Origin: Nocardia colli
GTDB lineage: Bacteria; Actinomycetota; Actinomycetes; Mycobacteriales; Mycobacteriaceae
DNA length: 64,000 nt
NCBI RefSeq assembly: GCF_008704205.1
Contig: NZ_VXLC01000021.1
Span: 124,001-188,000 of the forward strand
Reading direction: 5' to 3'
In this document: positions 9,046-17,837 of the stretch, piece after piece
Layout: the number at the start of each line of letters is the position of its first letter
Position numbering within the stretch: position 1 is the stretch's first letter
Translations under genes and position numbers: made by a program
Notes under the pieces: model-generated
The model's database searches: none
Told to the model about the DNA's origin: nothing
Seen by the model: the letters and a program-made list of their open reading frames with translations, nothing else

Positions 9046-10200
9046 TCACAACGCGTTGAGCATCCGCACTGCTCGGAGAAACGGCAGGTTGGCCGCCAGC
9101 CCGCGAGCGAGGTTCGGGTGGAACGAGCTCACGTTCGCCAGAACCGCGTAGCGCAGGCCGTGATCACGCCATACGGCCACCTGATCTCGAATCTCACTCG
9201 GTGTGCCGACGACACAGCAGTCGCGCACCATCGCGCTGGTCACCTTTTCGACATAGGACAGCACCGTGTCGCGATCCAAGAGCTGCGGCAGCAGATCCTG
9301 GATTCCGGAAAACGTCGCGCCCAGTGGATGTTGCGCGCCGTGGCGTTCCCACAGTTCGGCCGGTGCGCACAGTGCGCACGCGCGCGCCGCGACCGACTCC
9401 ACGGCCTCCTCGATCTGTGCGTGACCGAGTCCGGTGATCACGAACAGCATGACCGCCGGGGTCAGGGCCAGCGGATCACGCCCGACATCGGACGCCGCGG
9501 CCCGCACCTGGTCCAGACGACGCCCGTATTCGGCCGCCGGTTGCGGATAGGCGGGGAACCAGGCGTCGGCGTAGCGGCCGACCGCACGCAACATCCGCGG
9601 ACCGTGCGCGCCGATCCAGATCTCCGGGCGGGTGCCCCGATACGGCGGGATCTCGAAAACGGCCTTGTGCAGCGGGAAGTACGCCGAGTCCCGGCTGACC
9701 GGTGTGCCGTTCGAGTCCCACAGCAGTCGGATGGTTGCCATCGCCTCCTCGAATCTGGCCACCGGTGACTGCCAGTTCACCCCGTACGGCTCGTTGTTCT
9801 CGCGCTCTCCGGGGCCGATGCCGAGGATCGCCCGGCCTCGGCTCAGCAGATGCAACGAAGCCGCGGACTGCGCGGTGACCGCGGGATTGCGTCGGCCGGC
9901 GTCGGTGACCCCGACGCCGAGTCGCAACCGGCGCAGGGTGTTCTGGGCCGCCACATAACCGAGCGCCGTCCATGGGTCGTAATGCGCATCGATCCGCGGA
10001 ATCAGACGCGCCGCACCCACATGCTCCGGCGCCCAGATGGAACTCGGCAGCAGCCCGGTCAGATGATCCGGGATGAAGAGCGAATCGGCTTGCGCCGCAT
10101 TGGCTGTCCATCGATGCACACGCAAGGTCAGGTCGGGCGTGATCCGCGAGTGCAATCCGAGATCCATTACGCCGGTCCGGAATCTTTCCGGCTTGCTCAT
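9046..10200 (-). CDS. LLM-class F420-dependent oxidoreductase
   Basis: 384 residues, a typical length for luciferase-like oxidoreductases of the phthiodiolone ketoreductase/F420 type. Family signatures: LRLGVGVTDAGRRNPAVTAQ, the SRGRAILGIGPGERENNEPYG stretch, RFEEAMATIRLLW, PPYRGTRPEIWIGAHGPRML and GRYADAWFPAYP. Such enzymes reduce a ketone or double bond with F420H2 (some use FMN). The ATG overlaps the stop of the upstream FabH-like gene (ATGA), so it is the last gene of the leftward unit running from the WES/DGAT gene. In this context it probably reduces a carbonyl of a condensation product; the substrate is unknown. Confidence 0.85.
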   Translation of the reverse strand: MSKPERFRTGVMDLGLHSRITPDLTLRVHRWTANAAQADSLFIPDHLTGLLPSSIWAPEHVGAARLIPRIDAHYDPWTALGYVAAQNTLRRLRLGVGVTDAGRRNPAVTAQSAASLHLLSRGRAILGIGPGERENNEPYGVNWQSPVARFEEAMATIRLLWDSNGTPVSRDSAYFPLHKAVFEIPPYRGTRPEIWIGAHGPRMLRAVGRYADAWFPAYPQPAAEYGRRLDQVRAAASDVGRDPLALTPAVMLFVITGLGHAQIEEAVESVAARACALCAPAELWERHGAQHPLGATFSGIQDLLPQLLDRDTVLSYVEKVTSAMVRDCCVVGTPSEIRDQVAVWRDHGLRYAVLANVSSFHPNLARGLAANLPFLRAVRMLNAL

Positions 10201-11084
10201 CGCGGCCGGTATGCCATGGCAGCGGCACAGGTGTCGTCGGCCGCGAGGAATATCACCGTGTCCGCGGTATCGAGCCGACCTGCCTCGGCCGCGGCCAGAT
10301 AGGCGTGCACGGGAGCGGCAGTGTGCGGATCACCCAGGGCCGGATCGAGCCCGGCGATCGCAGCGGCTGGGACATCGAGCCGGGCGGCGAGCAGGTCGGC
10401 GAACCCTGGAACCGGCGCGGGAGCGAGCAGTACCGCCCTGCGGTCGATCAGGTCGGTGCGGTCGAGGCCCTCGTCGGCGAGGCACTTCTGGACAACCTCG
10501 GCGGCGGCGGATACCGGATCGCCACCCCCGGTGCGCCAGGTACCCGACGAGCGACCATGTGCCCCGGCCTCTTTCAGGTCCAACCAGGCCGTCGGCTGCA
10601 CCGCTGCCACCGGTTCGCTGGTGTGCGGATGCCCGAACCCGCCGGCTTCACTATTGGTTCGCAGCAGCAGGGCGGCACTAGTTGTGGCGTAGGGGAAACC
10701 GGCGACCAGGCGTTCCGTGGAGGGGTGGCAGTCGCCGGCGAGCACGAGGGCATAGTCGAGGGTGCCGGAGCCGAGCAGACATTGGGTGGACAGCAACGCG
10801 GGCATCAGGCCGGTGCCGCCGTTCATGAGATCGAACGCGAACGCCGGTGTGCGACCGGTCCGATAATCCAGCCCGATGCCCAGCCGCTTCTGCAACAACG
10901 CGGCGACCGCAGGCTCGACGATGTTGTGGTCACGATAGACACCGATATTGACCACGATGTGGATTTGATCCACACCGATCCCGGCCGTGCGCAAACACGC
11001 AGCGCCCGCGCGGGTCGCCAGTTCGAAGTAGCTACCGGTATCGGTATCGACGCAGGCCGCAGCCGAGACGATGGTGACAGTCAT
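10197..11084 (-). CDS. FabH-like (thiolase-fold) protein lacking the catalytic triad
   Basis: 295 residues from the ATG at 11084 (MTVTIVSAAACVDTDTG), 4 bp after the stop of the active ketosynthase. The fold is KAS III-like: IHIVVNIGVYRDHNIVEPA and AFAFDLMNGGTGLM align with the FabH nucleophile region. Where FabH enzymes have FD-xxx-A-C-A-G, this protein has NGGTG, so the nucleophilic Cys is Gly (about residue 90). The His and Asn regions read APAPVPGF and LGDPHTAAP, so His and Asn are also missing. It cannot be a classical ketosynthase. The closest known logic is PqsB, the inactive FabH-like partner of PqsC in alkylquinolone synthesis, or a chain-length factor. A structural partner for the next-door enzyme is my inference. 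Confidence 0.75.
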   Translation of the reverse strand: MTVTIVSAAACVDTDTGSYFELATRAGAACLRTAGIGVDQIHIVVNIGVYRDHNIVEPAVAALLQKRLGIGLDYRTGRTPAFAFDLMNGGTGLMPALLSTQCLLGSGTLDYALVLAGDCHPSTERLVAGFPYATTSAALLLRTNSEAGGFGHPHTSEPVAAVQPTAWLDLKEAGAHGRSSGTWRTGGGDPVSAAAEVVQKCLADEGLDRTDLIDRRAVLLAPAPVPGFADLLAARLDVPAAAIAGLDPALGDPHTAAPVHAYLAAAEAGRLDTADTVIFLAADDTCAAAMAYRPR

Positions 11085-11088
11085 GGCT

Positions 11089-12135
11089 TCAGGCCACCAA
11101 TCGCGAGATGGTTGCGGCGAGCATTCCGGACACCACACCAGAGGCAAAGGGCATCAACGCTACCTTCGATCCTTTCGGAATTCGCTGCTGCGCCAGATAT
11201 TCGTGCAGCACCAGGAAATGAGACGTGGAGGCGGTGTTGCCGTACTCCTCCAGCACATTCAGCGCCGGTGGCATCGTGGTGCCGAACCGGCGCTCGGCGA
11301 GCCGGCAGATCTGCCCGATGGAACGGCTGGAGAATTGATGGTGAATCCAGTAGTCGAACTTCTCACCGTCCCACGTACGCTCGTTCTCCGTCAGGAAGTC
11401 TGCACACCTGGTGATGAACTGAGAAAAATGGAGTTCGCTGGCCAAAGAACGGCTGTCGGTATACATCGCTATGCCGGCCGTCTTGTCGCTCGGCATGCCC
11501 ATGCAGTACTCCGCGCCGCCGGCGATCGTCATCAGGTCGATGTAATGGATTTCATCGTCATCGTCACCACGATCGTCGACTATTACCGCGGCACCGGCGT
11601 CGCCAACGGTCAGCGCGGCGAACTGCGGATCGATGGGCTGGGTCATCTCCCGGGCAGCGGTCTCCGCGATGGGCGTGATCTGTTCACCGCTGACCACCAA
11701 GCCGTTTCGGATCACACCTGCTTTGATCATGCGATCCAGCAACATCACTCCGGTCAACATCCCAGCGCAGGCATTGGAGACGTCGAAATACAGCGCGTTG
11801 GCGGCGCCGATCTCGTTGCGCAGCATGAGCGCGAAAGACGGTGCGGCACTGATGATTCCCGGGCCGGAGGAGTGAGTGATGGAGGTCGAGATGATGGCGT
11901 CGAGTTCGCCGGCGCAGTAGTCGGAGTGTTGTAGGCAGTCATCGATCGCCCGCAAGGCCAGCACGAACGATGACTCGTAATGCTCGGGATCGGAATCGTA
12001 AACATGCCGATTACCCACCCCGGTGAGACGCTGCAAATCTGGCGTCCGGCTCATGTCCAGCTCGGCCAATACCTCCTGGGTGGATCGAACGGCAGTCGGC
12101 GTGTAGACACCGATCGATTCGAAACGGGTACGCAA
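11089..12135 (-). CDS. Beta-ketoacyl-ACP synthase III family ketosynthase
   Basis: 348 residues; TTG start supported by GAGGAG 7 bases upstream. The complete KAS III triad is visible: Cys123 in FDVSNACAGM, His266 in YWIHHQF and Asn300 in EEYGNTAS. The glycine-rich TVGDAGAAVIV and the C-terminal FASGVVSGM also fit. KAS III enzymes condense an acyl thioester with a malonyl- or beta-keto-type extender, or transfer acyl groups to non-ACP acceptors. It sits between the WES/DGAT gene and the catalytically dead FabH-like gene, and its length equals that of PqsC (348 aa from memory). An obligate heterodimer with the downstream product is plausible. Confidence 0.88.
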   Translation of the reverse strand: MRTRFESIGVYTPTAVRSTQEVLAELDMSRTPDLQRLTGVGNRHVYDSDPEHYESSFVLALRAIDDCLQHSDYCAGELDAIISTSITHSSGPGIISAAPSFALMLRNEIGAANALYFDVSNACAGMLTGVMLLDRMIKAGVIRNGLVVSGEQITPIAETAAREMTQPIDPQFAALTVGDAGAAVIVDDRGDDDDEIHYIDLMTIAGGAEYCMGMPSDKTAGIAMYTDSRSLASELHFSQFITRCADFLTENERTWDGEKFDYWIHHQFSSRSIGQICRLAERRFGTTMPPALNVLEEYGNTASTSHFLVLHEYLAQQRIPKGSKVALMPFASGVVSGMLAATISRLVA

Positions 12136-12198
12136 TGTCCTACTCCTCGGGTTGTCCGGGTGCGATTGAACCGTGCGATCGAAGCGCGTCGGCCTGGT

Positions 12199-13500
12199 TC
12201 ACCCGCCGGATTCGGTCCTCAGCGCAGCCAGTTCCAGGACGGCGCGGACCCAGAGGTCAGCAAGTCCTCGACCGTCGGGCAGTGAATCATCGGTCACGAC
12301 CGAGATGCTGAATTGATCGTGACTACTGACGAGAAAGGCGCCCAGCCGGTGTCCGGGTATCAGAGGCCCCAGAGCGATGAATTCCGACCCGACACCTCCG
12401 GCGAACGTCGCTGGTTCCTCCAGCCCGGGCATATTGCTGGCAACTATCGAGATGTGCGATCCGGAGAACAGCAGTCGAGCCATCGCCAGGATGAGCCACT
12501 TGGGAAATGATCGTTGCGCGGCACCGCTGACCGCGACATGATCAGCGCTTGCGGCACTGTGCGTGGATGCGGCAATTCCGGCGAGGCGTCGGAGCGGATC
12601 CGGTTCAGCACAGGGCAGCCGAATTCGTAAATTCGCCACACTGTTGCCATTGGCGTGTTCACCCGACCTAGGACGCAGGTCCACCGGTACAAGCGTCCAC
12701 ACCGGCTGCGGCCGGCCGTGCCGCCAGGGTGTGTCCGGCCAGGCCCGCAGCGCGCCGGCGAATGCGGCAAGAAACACGTCGTTGACGGTCACTCCGTGGT
12801 GATGCGCGATCGAGTGCATGAGCTCCCGGTCGACGCAGGCCCAGGCGAACCGGCGGTCTCCGGTTTCTGCGCACGGGATAAACGGCGATCGAGCAAGGGG
12901 AAGCAGGCGGCCGAGGTAGCGCATCGAGCCGCGCACCAGCGACCATCGACGAGCGCGCTCCACCGCCGGCCTTGTCGCGGTCGTTGCCGAGACCGGAGCC
13001 GATGGCCCGGCAGCAGACAGCAGATGCTGGCCGAGGCGAATGATGGAAGTCCCGTCGACCACCGTGTGGTGCGCCTTCAATACGGCTGTCCACTCATCGA
13101 TCTCGGCGCCGTGGACGATCCATAGTTCCCACAGCGGCCGATTGCGTGCCAGCGGCAACGCCATGATCTGTTCGACGGCGGCCCGTAGCTCGGTTCCCGG
13201 CGCGCACAACCATTCCCGCACCTGATCCGCCAGATCGATGGTCGTCGCAGGCACCCAGCAAGGCGGCCGGGTGTCCGACACGACCGAGGACAGGTTCGGC
13301 CAGGCGGGTAGCCTGGCCAACACGACTTCGCGGACATCGGCCAGGTCCGGTGGCGGCCCGGTGAGCCGGAGCAGACCACCGATCTGCAAATGTTCGGAAG
13401 GGCGTAGGTACTCGAGGAACAGATGCTCCACGGCACTCAGCGGTATCGCCGCCGCACCGGCCGGCGACACCGTGTCGGAAACGCTCGATGATCTGGTCAA
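12199..13500 (-). CDS. WES/DGAT-like acyltransferase
   Basis: 433 residues. It carries the acyltransferase active-site motif HHTVVDG (near residues 145-151) in the usual wax ester synthase/diacylglycerol acyltransferase setting (PLWELWIVHG upstream) and the C-terminal SNMPGLEEP block seen in this family. The chemistry is acyl transfer from CoA or ACP to a hydroxyl. A GGGAGG site directly precedes GTG at 13503; the TTG at 13500 has better spacing, so the start is set there. First gene of the leftward unit, divergent from the AMP ligase. In a cluster with ketosynthases it may esterify or release the product rather than make storage lipid. Confidence 0.85.
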   Translation of the reverse strand: MTRSSSVSDTVSPAGAAAIPLSAVEHLFLEYLRPSEHLQIGGLLRLTGPPPDLADVREVVLARLPAWPNLSSVVSDTRPPCWVPATTIDLADQVREWLCAPGTELRAAVEQIMALPLARNRPLWELWIVHGAEIDEWTAVLKAHHTVVDGTSIIRLGQHLLSAAGPSAPVSATTATRPAVERARRWSLVRGSMRYLGRLLPLARSPFIPCAETGDRRFAWACVDRELMHSIAHHHGVTVNDVFLAAFAGALRAWPDTPWRHGRPQPVWTLVPVDLRPRSGEHANGNSVANLRIRLPCAEPDPLRRLAGIAASTHSAASADHVAVSGAAQRSFPKWLILAMARLLFSGSHISIVASNMPGLEEPATFAGGVGSEFIALGPLIPGHRLGAFLVSSHDQFSISVVTDDSLPDGRGLADLWVRAVLELAALRTESGG

Positions 13501-13731
13501 CACACCTCCCGTCCATGTCTGCCGCGATCGTCATGAATCCGCCGACTTGCACCCGAGCCGTGCGCACCATCGGCGATACCCGGGCGGCTCGATGACATAT
13601 TCGTTCCCGGCAGATACTTGGATGGGATCGAACTTGCCGAGCGCAATGCCTCGCATCCGCCGCTTTGGCGTAACGGCCAAACTTGTTGAAACTCAAAGTA
13701 TCTCGAGGGCGGAATCACTATCATCGGTCCG
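13501..13731. promoter_or_regulatory. Divergent promoter region of the putative biosynthetic cluster
   Basis: 231 bp between the divergent WES/DGAT-like and AMP-ligase starts. It must hold promoters for both arms. A short inverted repeat TTTGG-N8-CCAAA lies at 13664-13681. No confident -35/-10 pair or known operator is recognised. Confidence 0.5.
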
Positions 13732-15129
13732 GTGAGCTTTCCGGGGTCGATCGTTCAGGCATTGCGTGCCACTCCGGAGAAAGTCGTGGTCGAGCACGGC
13801 GCGCGGGAGGTCACCCGGGGGCAGTTGCTCGCGATGATGGGCACCATCGCCGGCGGATTGCGTAGGTCGGGGCTCGGGCCGGGGTCCGGCGTGGCCATGG
13901 TCGTGGATGTGAGCGCCGAGTCGTTGGCCGCGTATCTTGCGGCGTACACGCTCGGTTGCCGGGTGATCGGGGTGCGGCCCGGGCTCAGTGAACGTCAGCA
14001 GCGGCATGTGCTGAGTAATGGCGTGGACGCCGTCCTGGATGACCAGCGGGTGGCGGCGTTGCTGCGCGGGCCGGCGCAGTCGTTGACAATCGAGGCGCGG
14101 GCGAGTGACATCGCGCGGGTGTCTTACACCAGCGGCACCACCGGGCTCCCCAAGGGCTGTGCGCAGACCTATGGGGCGATGTCCGCGCATTGGTCCTGGG
14201 GTAATTCGACGTGGAGCCCGGACACCGCGGAGTTGGCTGCCTGCTTCGACCGTTATCTGCTGTTCGGCACGCTCGCCAGCGCGGTCGTGCAGGATTACCT
14301 CGCGCTGTGCCTGCTCGGCGGTGGCACCGCGGTGATCCCGGAACCCGTTGGTGCGCAACTGTTTCCCGAGGTGATCGAGCGGCTGCGGATCACCGCCACG
14401 ATCATGAACGTGCCCCGGCTCTATCAGATGCTGGATGATCTGCGCGCCGAGCCGATGGACACCGGCAGCCTGCGGGCCATGGTGGTCGCCGGGTCGCCGC
14501 TGGCCGCGCACCGGCTCGCAGAGGCGGTCGAGGTACTGGGTCCGGTGGTGCACCAGGCTTACGGACAGACCGAGACCGGCGGACTGGCCGCGCTGACCCC
14601 GCAGGACATCGGCAGCGGCGTGCTCACCTCGGTCGGGCGTCCGCTGCCCGGAGTGCGCGTGGACATCCGCGACGGCGAAATCTACGTCCGCAACGACTAC
14701 ATGATGTCGGAGTACTTCGGCGACCCCGCCGAGACGGCCGACGTGCTCGTCGACGGCTGGATGCGCACCCGCGACCTGGGCTACCTCGATGACGGATACC
14801 TCTACCTGACCGGACGGGCGCGCGACGTGATCATCGTCGACGCGCTGCCGGTGTACGCCGGCCCGATCGAGCGCGTACTCGCCGGACATCCGGATGTGGA
14901 CCAGGCATACGTCGTCGGGGCGCCCGACGACCGTCGCGGCGAAGCGGTACACGCCTTCGTCGTCCCGCGCGCCGGACACTCCCCAGACTCCACCGCGCTG
15001 TCCGCCCTGGTCCGCGCGGAACTCGGCGAATCGAGCGTGCCGCAGACGTACACGGTGGTGCCGGACGCCCCGATCGCGGCAAGCGGCAAGCCGGACAAAA
15101 AGGCCTTGCTGGAGCTATATCCACGGTAG
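13732..15129 (+). CDS. AMP-dependent acid-CoA/ACP ligase
   Basis: 465 residues, GTG start. ANL superfamily motifs in order: P-loop SYTSGTTGLPKGC (about 131-143), YGQTETGG (about 276), MRTRDLGYLDDGYLYLTGRARD, and the C-terminal ASGKPDKKALL with the catalytic Lys. It activates a carboxylic acid as the acyl-adenylate and transfers it to CoA or a carrier. Slightly short for the family but complete in core motifs. First gene of the rightward unit and divergent from the ketosynthase arm, so it probably supplies the starter thioester. The substrate (fatty, aryl or anthranilate-like) cannot be told by eye. Confidence 0.88.
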   Translation: MSFPGSIVQALRATPEKVVVEHGAREVTRGQLLAMMGTIAGGLRRSGLGPGSGVAMVVDVSAESLAAYLAAYTLGCRVIGVRPGLSERQQRHVLSNGVDAVLDDQRVAALLRGPAQSLTIEARASDIARVSYTSGTTGLPKGCAQTYGAMSAHWSWGNSTWSPDTAELAACFDRYLLFGTLASAVVQDYLALCLLGGGTAVIPEPVGAQLFPEVIERLRITATIMNVPRLYQMLDDLRAEPMDTGSLRAMVVAGSPLAAHRLAEAVEVLGPVVHQAYGQTETGGLAALTPQDIGSGVLTSVGRPLPGVRVDIRDGEIYVRNDYMMSEYFGDPAETADVLVDGWMRTRDLGYLDDGYLYLTGRARDVIIVDALPVYAGPIERVLAGHPDVDQAYVVGAPDDRRGEAVHAFVVPRAGHSPDSTALSALVRAELGESSVPQTYTVVPDAPIAASGKPDKKALLELYPR

Positions 15130-15151
15130 ATCACGACATTTGGAGGAGACC

Positions 15152-16720
15152 TTGGCAGAGCTCGACTACCTGATCATCGGCGCGGGTCCGGCCGGTCTCC
15201 AGATGGGCCACCATTTACAGGCGGCCGGTCGCGATTACCTGATCGTCGAGGCCGGAGCGGCGGCCGGCACGTTCTTCAGCCGGTATCCCCGGCATCGGCA
15301 GCTGATCTCCATCAACAAGGTGCACACCGGGTGGGACGATCCCGAGCTGAACATGCGGATGGACTGGAACTCACTGCTGCCCGGGCCACTGTTCAAGGAA
15401 TACACCCCGCGCTTCTTCCCCGCCGCCGACGATATGGTCCGCTACCTCGGCGATTTCGCTGCACGACACGAGCTTTCGGTCCGGTACGACACCCGGATCG
15501 AACGGATCAGCCGACCCGACGCATTCGAGGCCGTCGATCAGCACGGCAACGTGCTGCGCGCGCGACGGCTGATCATGGCGACCGGGGTCTCGAAACCCTA
15601 TGTCCCGGAGATCCCTGGCATCGAGACCGCCGAGCTGTACACCGAAGTGTCCGTGGACCCAGCGGATTTCACCGACCAGCGGGTGCTGATCATCGGAAAA
15701 GGCAACTCCGCCTTCGAGACCGCCGACAACCTGATCGAGACCACCGCCGTCATCCACGTCGCCGGCCCGCATTCCATCCGGCTGGCCTGGCAGTCGCACT
15801 TCCTCGGCCATCTGCGCGCGGTCAACAACAACTTCCTGGATACCTATCAGCTGAAGTCGCAGAACGCGATCCTGGACGGCAATGTCATCGACATTGCCCG
15901 GCAGTCGGACTCGTCGTACCTGGTGACGGTGAGCTTCTCCCGGGCCGACGAGGTGACCAAGGACATCCGCTACGACCGGGTGATCGTGGCGACCGGGTTC
16001 CGTTTCGACGCTTCGATTTTCGCGCCGGAGTGCCGGCCGGAACTGGCGATCAACGATCGCTTCCCGGCGCAGACGTCGGCGTGGGAGTCGGTCAATGTGC
16101 CCGGGTTGTACTTCGCGGGCACGATCACCCAGGTACGGGATTTCAAGAAGTCGACCAGTGCGTTCATCCATGGGTTCCGTTATGGGACAAGGTCATTGCA
16201 TCGGATTCTGGAGCAACGCGAGCATGCGCGGGAATGGCCGAACCGCGAGCTGGCCGGGACCGCCGATGATGTCGGTGAGGCGATCCTCGCGCGGGTCAAC
16301 CGGACTTCGGCGTTGTGGCAGTTGTTCGGGTTCCTCGGCGATGTCGTCACGCTGACTCGCGATGGGGCGGCCCGGTATTGGGAAGAGCTGCCGGTGGACT
16401 ACGTTGCGGACGCGATCACGGCGGGGTCGCTGGGCGAGGTGGACACCTACTTCGTGATCACATTGGAGTACGGCAAAGACCACGACCGAGTCGACCCGTT
16501 CGATATCAACGCCAAGCGGATCGCGCAGTCCGACGCCGAGAACGCTTTGGATGGCCGTTATCTGCATCCGGTGTTGCGGCAGTACCGGGACGGCGAGCAG
16601 GTCGCCGAACATCACATCACGGAGAATCTCGAGAACGAGTGGGTGCACGAAACAGTGCATCGCAAGCCGCTTTTCGACTTCCTCGAGACGGCGCTGCCCG
16701 CGCCGGAGCCGTCGCGATGA
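15152..16720 (+). CDS. FAD-dependent NAD(P)-binding oxidoreductase (FOXRED2-like)
   Basis: 522 residues from a TTG preceded by GGAGGAG 3 bases upstream. FAD motif IIGAGPAGLQMGHHL at the N-terminus, IMATGVSKPYVPEIPG, second nucleotide-binding motif VLIIGKGNSAFETADNL and the late VPGLYFAGT motif. The stretch WQSHFLGHLRAVNNNFLD is typical of the FOXRED2-like family. It contains both cofactor sites of a flavin monooxygenase/reductase-type enzyme; the C-terminal 150 residues are an extension found in that family. It ends in an ATGA overlap with the hydroxyacid oxidase, so the two are co-translated. Probably oxidises the cluster product. Confidence 0.85.
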   Translation: MAELDYLIIGAGPAGLQMGHHLQAAGRDYLIVEAGAAAGTFFSRYPRHRQLISINKVHTGWDDPELNMRMDWNSLLPGPLFKEYTPRFFPAADDMVRYLGDFAARHELSVRYDTRIERISRPDAFEAVDQHGNVLRARRLIMATGVSKPYVPEIPGIETAELYTEVSVDPADFTDQRVLIIGKGNSAFETADNLIETTAVIHVAGPHSIRLAWQSHFLGHLRAVNNNFLDTYQLKSQNAILDGNVIDIARQSDSSYLVTVSFSRADEVTKDIRYDRVIVATGFRFDASIFAPECRPELAINDRFPAQTSAWESVNVPGLYFAGTITQVRDFKKSTSAFIHGFRYGTRSLHRILEQREHAREWPNRELAGTADDVGEAILARVNRTSALWQLFGFLGDVVTLTRDGAARYWEELPVDYVADAITAGSLGEVDTYFVITLEYGKDHDRVDPFDINAKRIAQSDAENALDGRYLHPVLRQYRDGEQVAEHHITENLENEWVHETVHRKPLFDFLETALPAPEPSR

Positions 16721-17829
16721 CCTCGGAGCATTTGCGCGCCGCGGAGGCGGGCCGCAGCCCGCTGTCCGCGCTGGAGCAGCGGGCGCGGGAACTGCTCGAC
16801 CCCGCGCACTACGACTACTTCGCCGGCGGCGCGGGTGACGAGATCACCCTGGCCGACAACGAGCACGCGTTCCGGCGGCTCGCGTTGCTGCCCAGGGTTT
16901 TACGCGACACCACCGGCCGGTCCAGCGCGATCGATCTACTGGGCGATCCGAGCAGCATGCCGGTGTTCGTGTGCCCCACCGCGTTTCACCGATTGGCCCA
17001 TCCGGACGGGGAGCGAGCCACCGCGCGAGGTGTGGCGGCAGCCGGTCTCGTCATGATCGCCAGCATGGCCGGGACGGTGCCCATCGGCGAGGTGACCGCG
17101 GCCGCCCGGGAGATCGACCGCGACGCGCGCGTGTGGTTCCAGCTGTACCTGCACCCGGAGCCCGAGGTGACCGAGGAACTGGTCCGGCGGGGCGAACGAG
17201 CAGGCTGCACGGCGCTGGTGGTGACCGTCGACTCCCCGGTGCGCAGCCGCAGGTTCCGGGAGGACCTCCACGGCTTCCACGACCTGCCGGCGGGGATGTA
17301 CGCGGAGAACATGCGCGGCTTGCCGGGCACGACCGGAAACGGGCTCCGGTCGATCGCGATGTCGGCCGAATTCACCTGGGAACACCTGCGTCGCCTTCGC
17401 GAACTCACCCGGCTTCCGGTTGTACTCAAAGGGATTCTGCACCCCGAGGACGCGCGCCTGGCGGTGGAGCACGGAGCCGACGCGATCGTCGTGTCCAATC
17501 ATGGTGGGCGCCAACTCGATCCCGCGTCCGCGACCCTGGATGCGCTGCCCGCGATCAGTGCGGCGGTGGCCGGGCGGATTCCGGTGTACCTCGACGGCGG
17601 GGTCCGGCGCGGCTCGGATGTGGTGCTGGCCTTGGCCCTCGGCGCCACCGCGGTCGGCGTGGGGCGGCCGGTGTTGTGGGGCTTGACCGTTGGCGGCGAC
17701 AAAGGGGTGACGGACGTGCTGGACACACTGCGTTCGGAGTTCGAGCACACGTTGACCATGTGCGGAGTGGCCGATCTGTCCGACCTGAACGCGGACCTGG
17801 TCACCGTACGAGGGGCGGCGAGGTCTTGA
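16717..17829 (+). CDS. FMN-dependent alpha-hydroxy-acid oxidase/dehydrogenase
   Basis: 370 residues. Strong family signatures: YDYFAGGAGDEITLADNE, ASMAGTVPIGEV, WFQLYLHP, VTVDSPVRSRR, LKGILHPEDARLAVEHGAD, the active-site SNHGGRQLD (His-Gly-Gly-Arg) and VYLDGGVRRGSDVVLALALGA. Members oxidise L-lactate, glycolate, mandelate or related 2-hydroxyacids to 2-oxoacids. Start ATG overlaps the previous stop. In this cluster it may make a 2-oxoacid building block, in the manner of hydroxymandelate oxidases; substrate not known. Confidence 0.9.
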   Translation: MTSEHLRAAEAGRSPLSALEQRARELLDPAHYDYFAGGAGDEITLADNEHAFRRLALLPRVLRDTTGRSSAIDLLGDPSSMPVFVCPTAFHRLAHPDGERATARGVAAAGLVMIASMAGTVPIGEVTAAAREIDRDARVWFQLYLHPEPEVTEELVRRGERAGCTALVVTVDSPVRSRRFREDLHGFHDLPAGMYAENMRGLPGTTGNGLRSIAMSAEFTWEHLRRLRELTRLPVVLKGILHPEDARLAVEHGADAIVVSNHGGRQLDPASATLDALPAISAAVAGRIPVYLDGGVRRGSDVVLALALGATAVGVGRPVLWGLTVGGDKGVTDVLDTLRSEFEHTLTMCGVADLSDLNADLVTVRGAARS

Positions 17830-17837
17830 GACGATCG

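Noticed and set aside
13094..13696. Open frame over the divergent promoter (200 aa, minus strand)
   Set aside because: Shadow of the WES/DGAT-like gene; no ribosome site and atypical composition.
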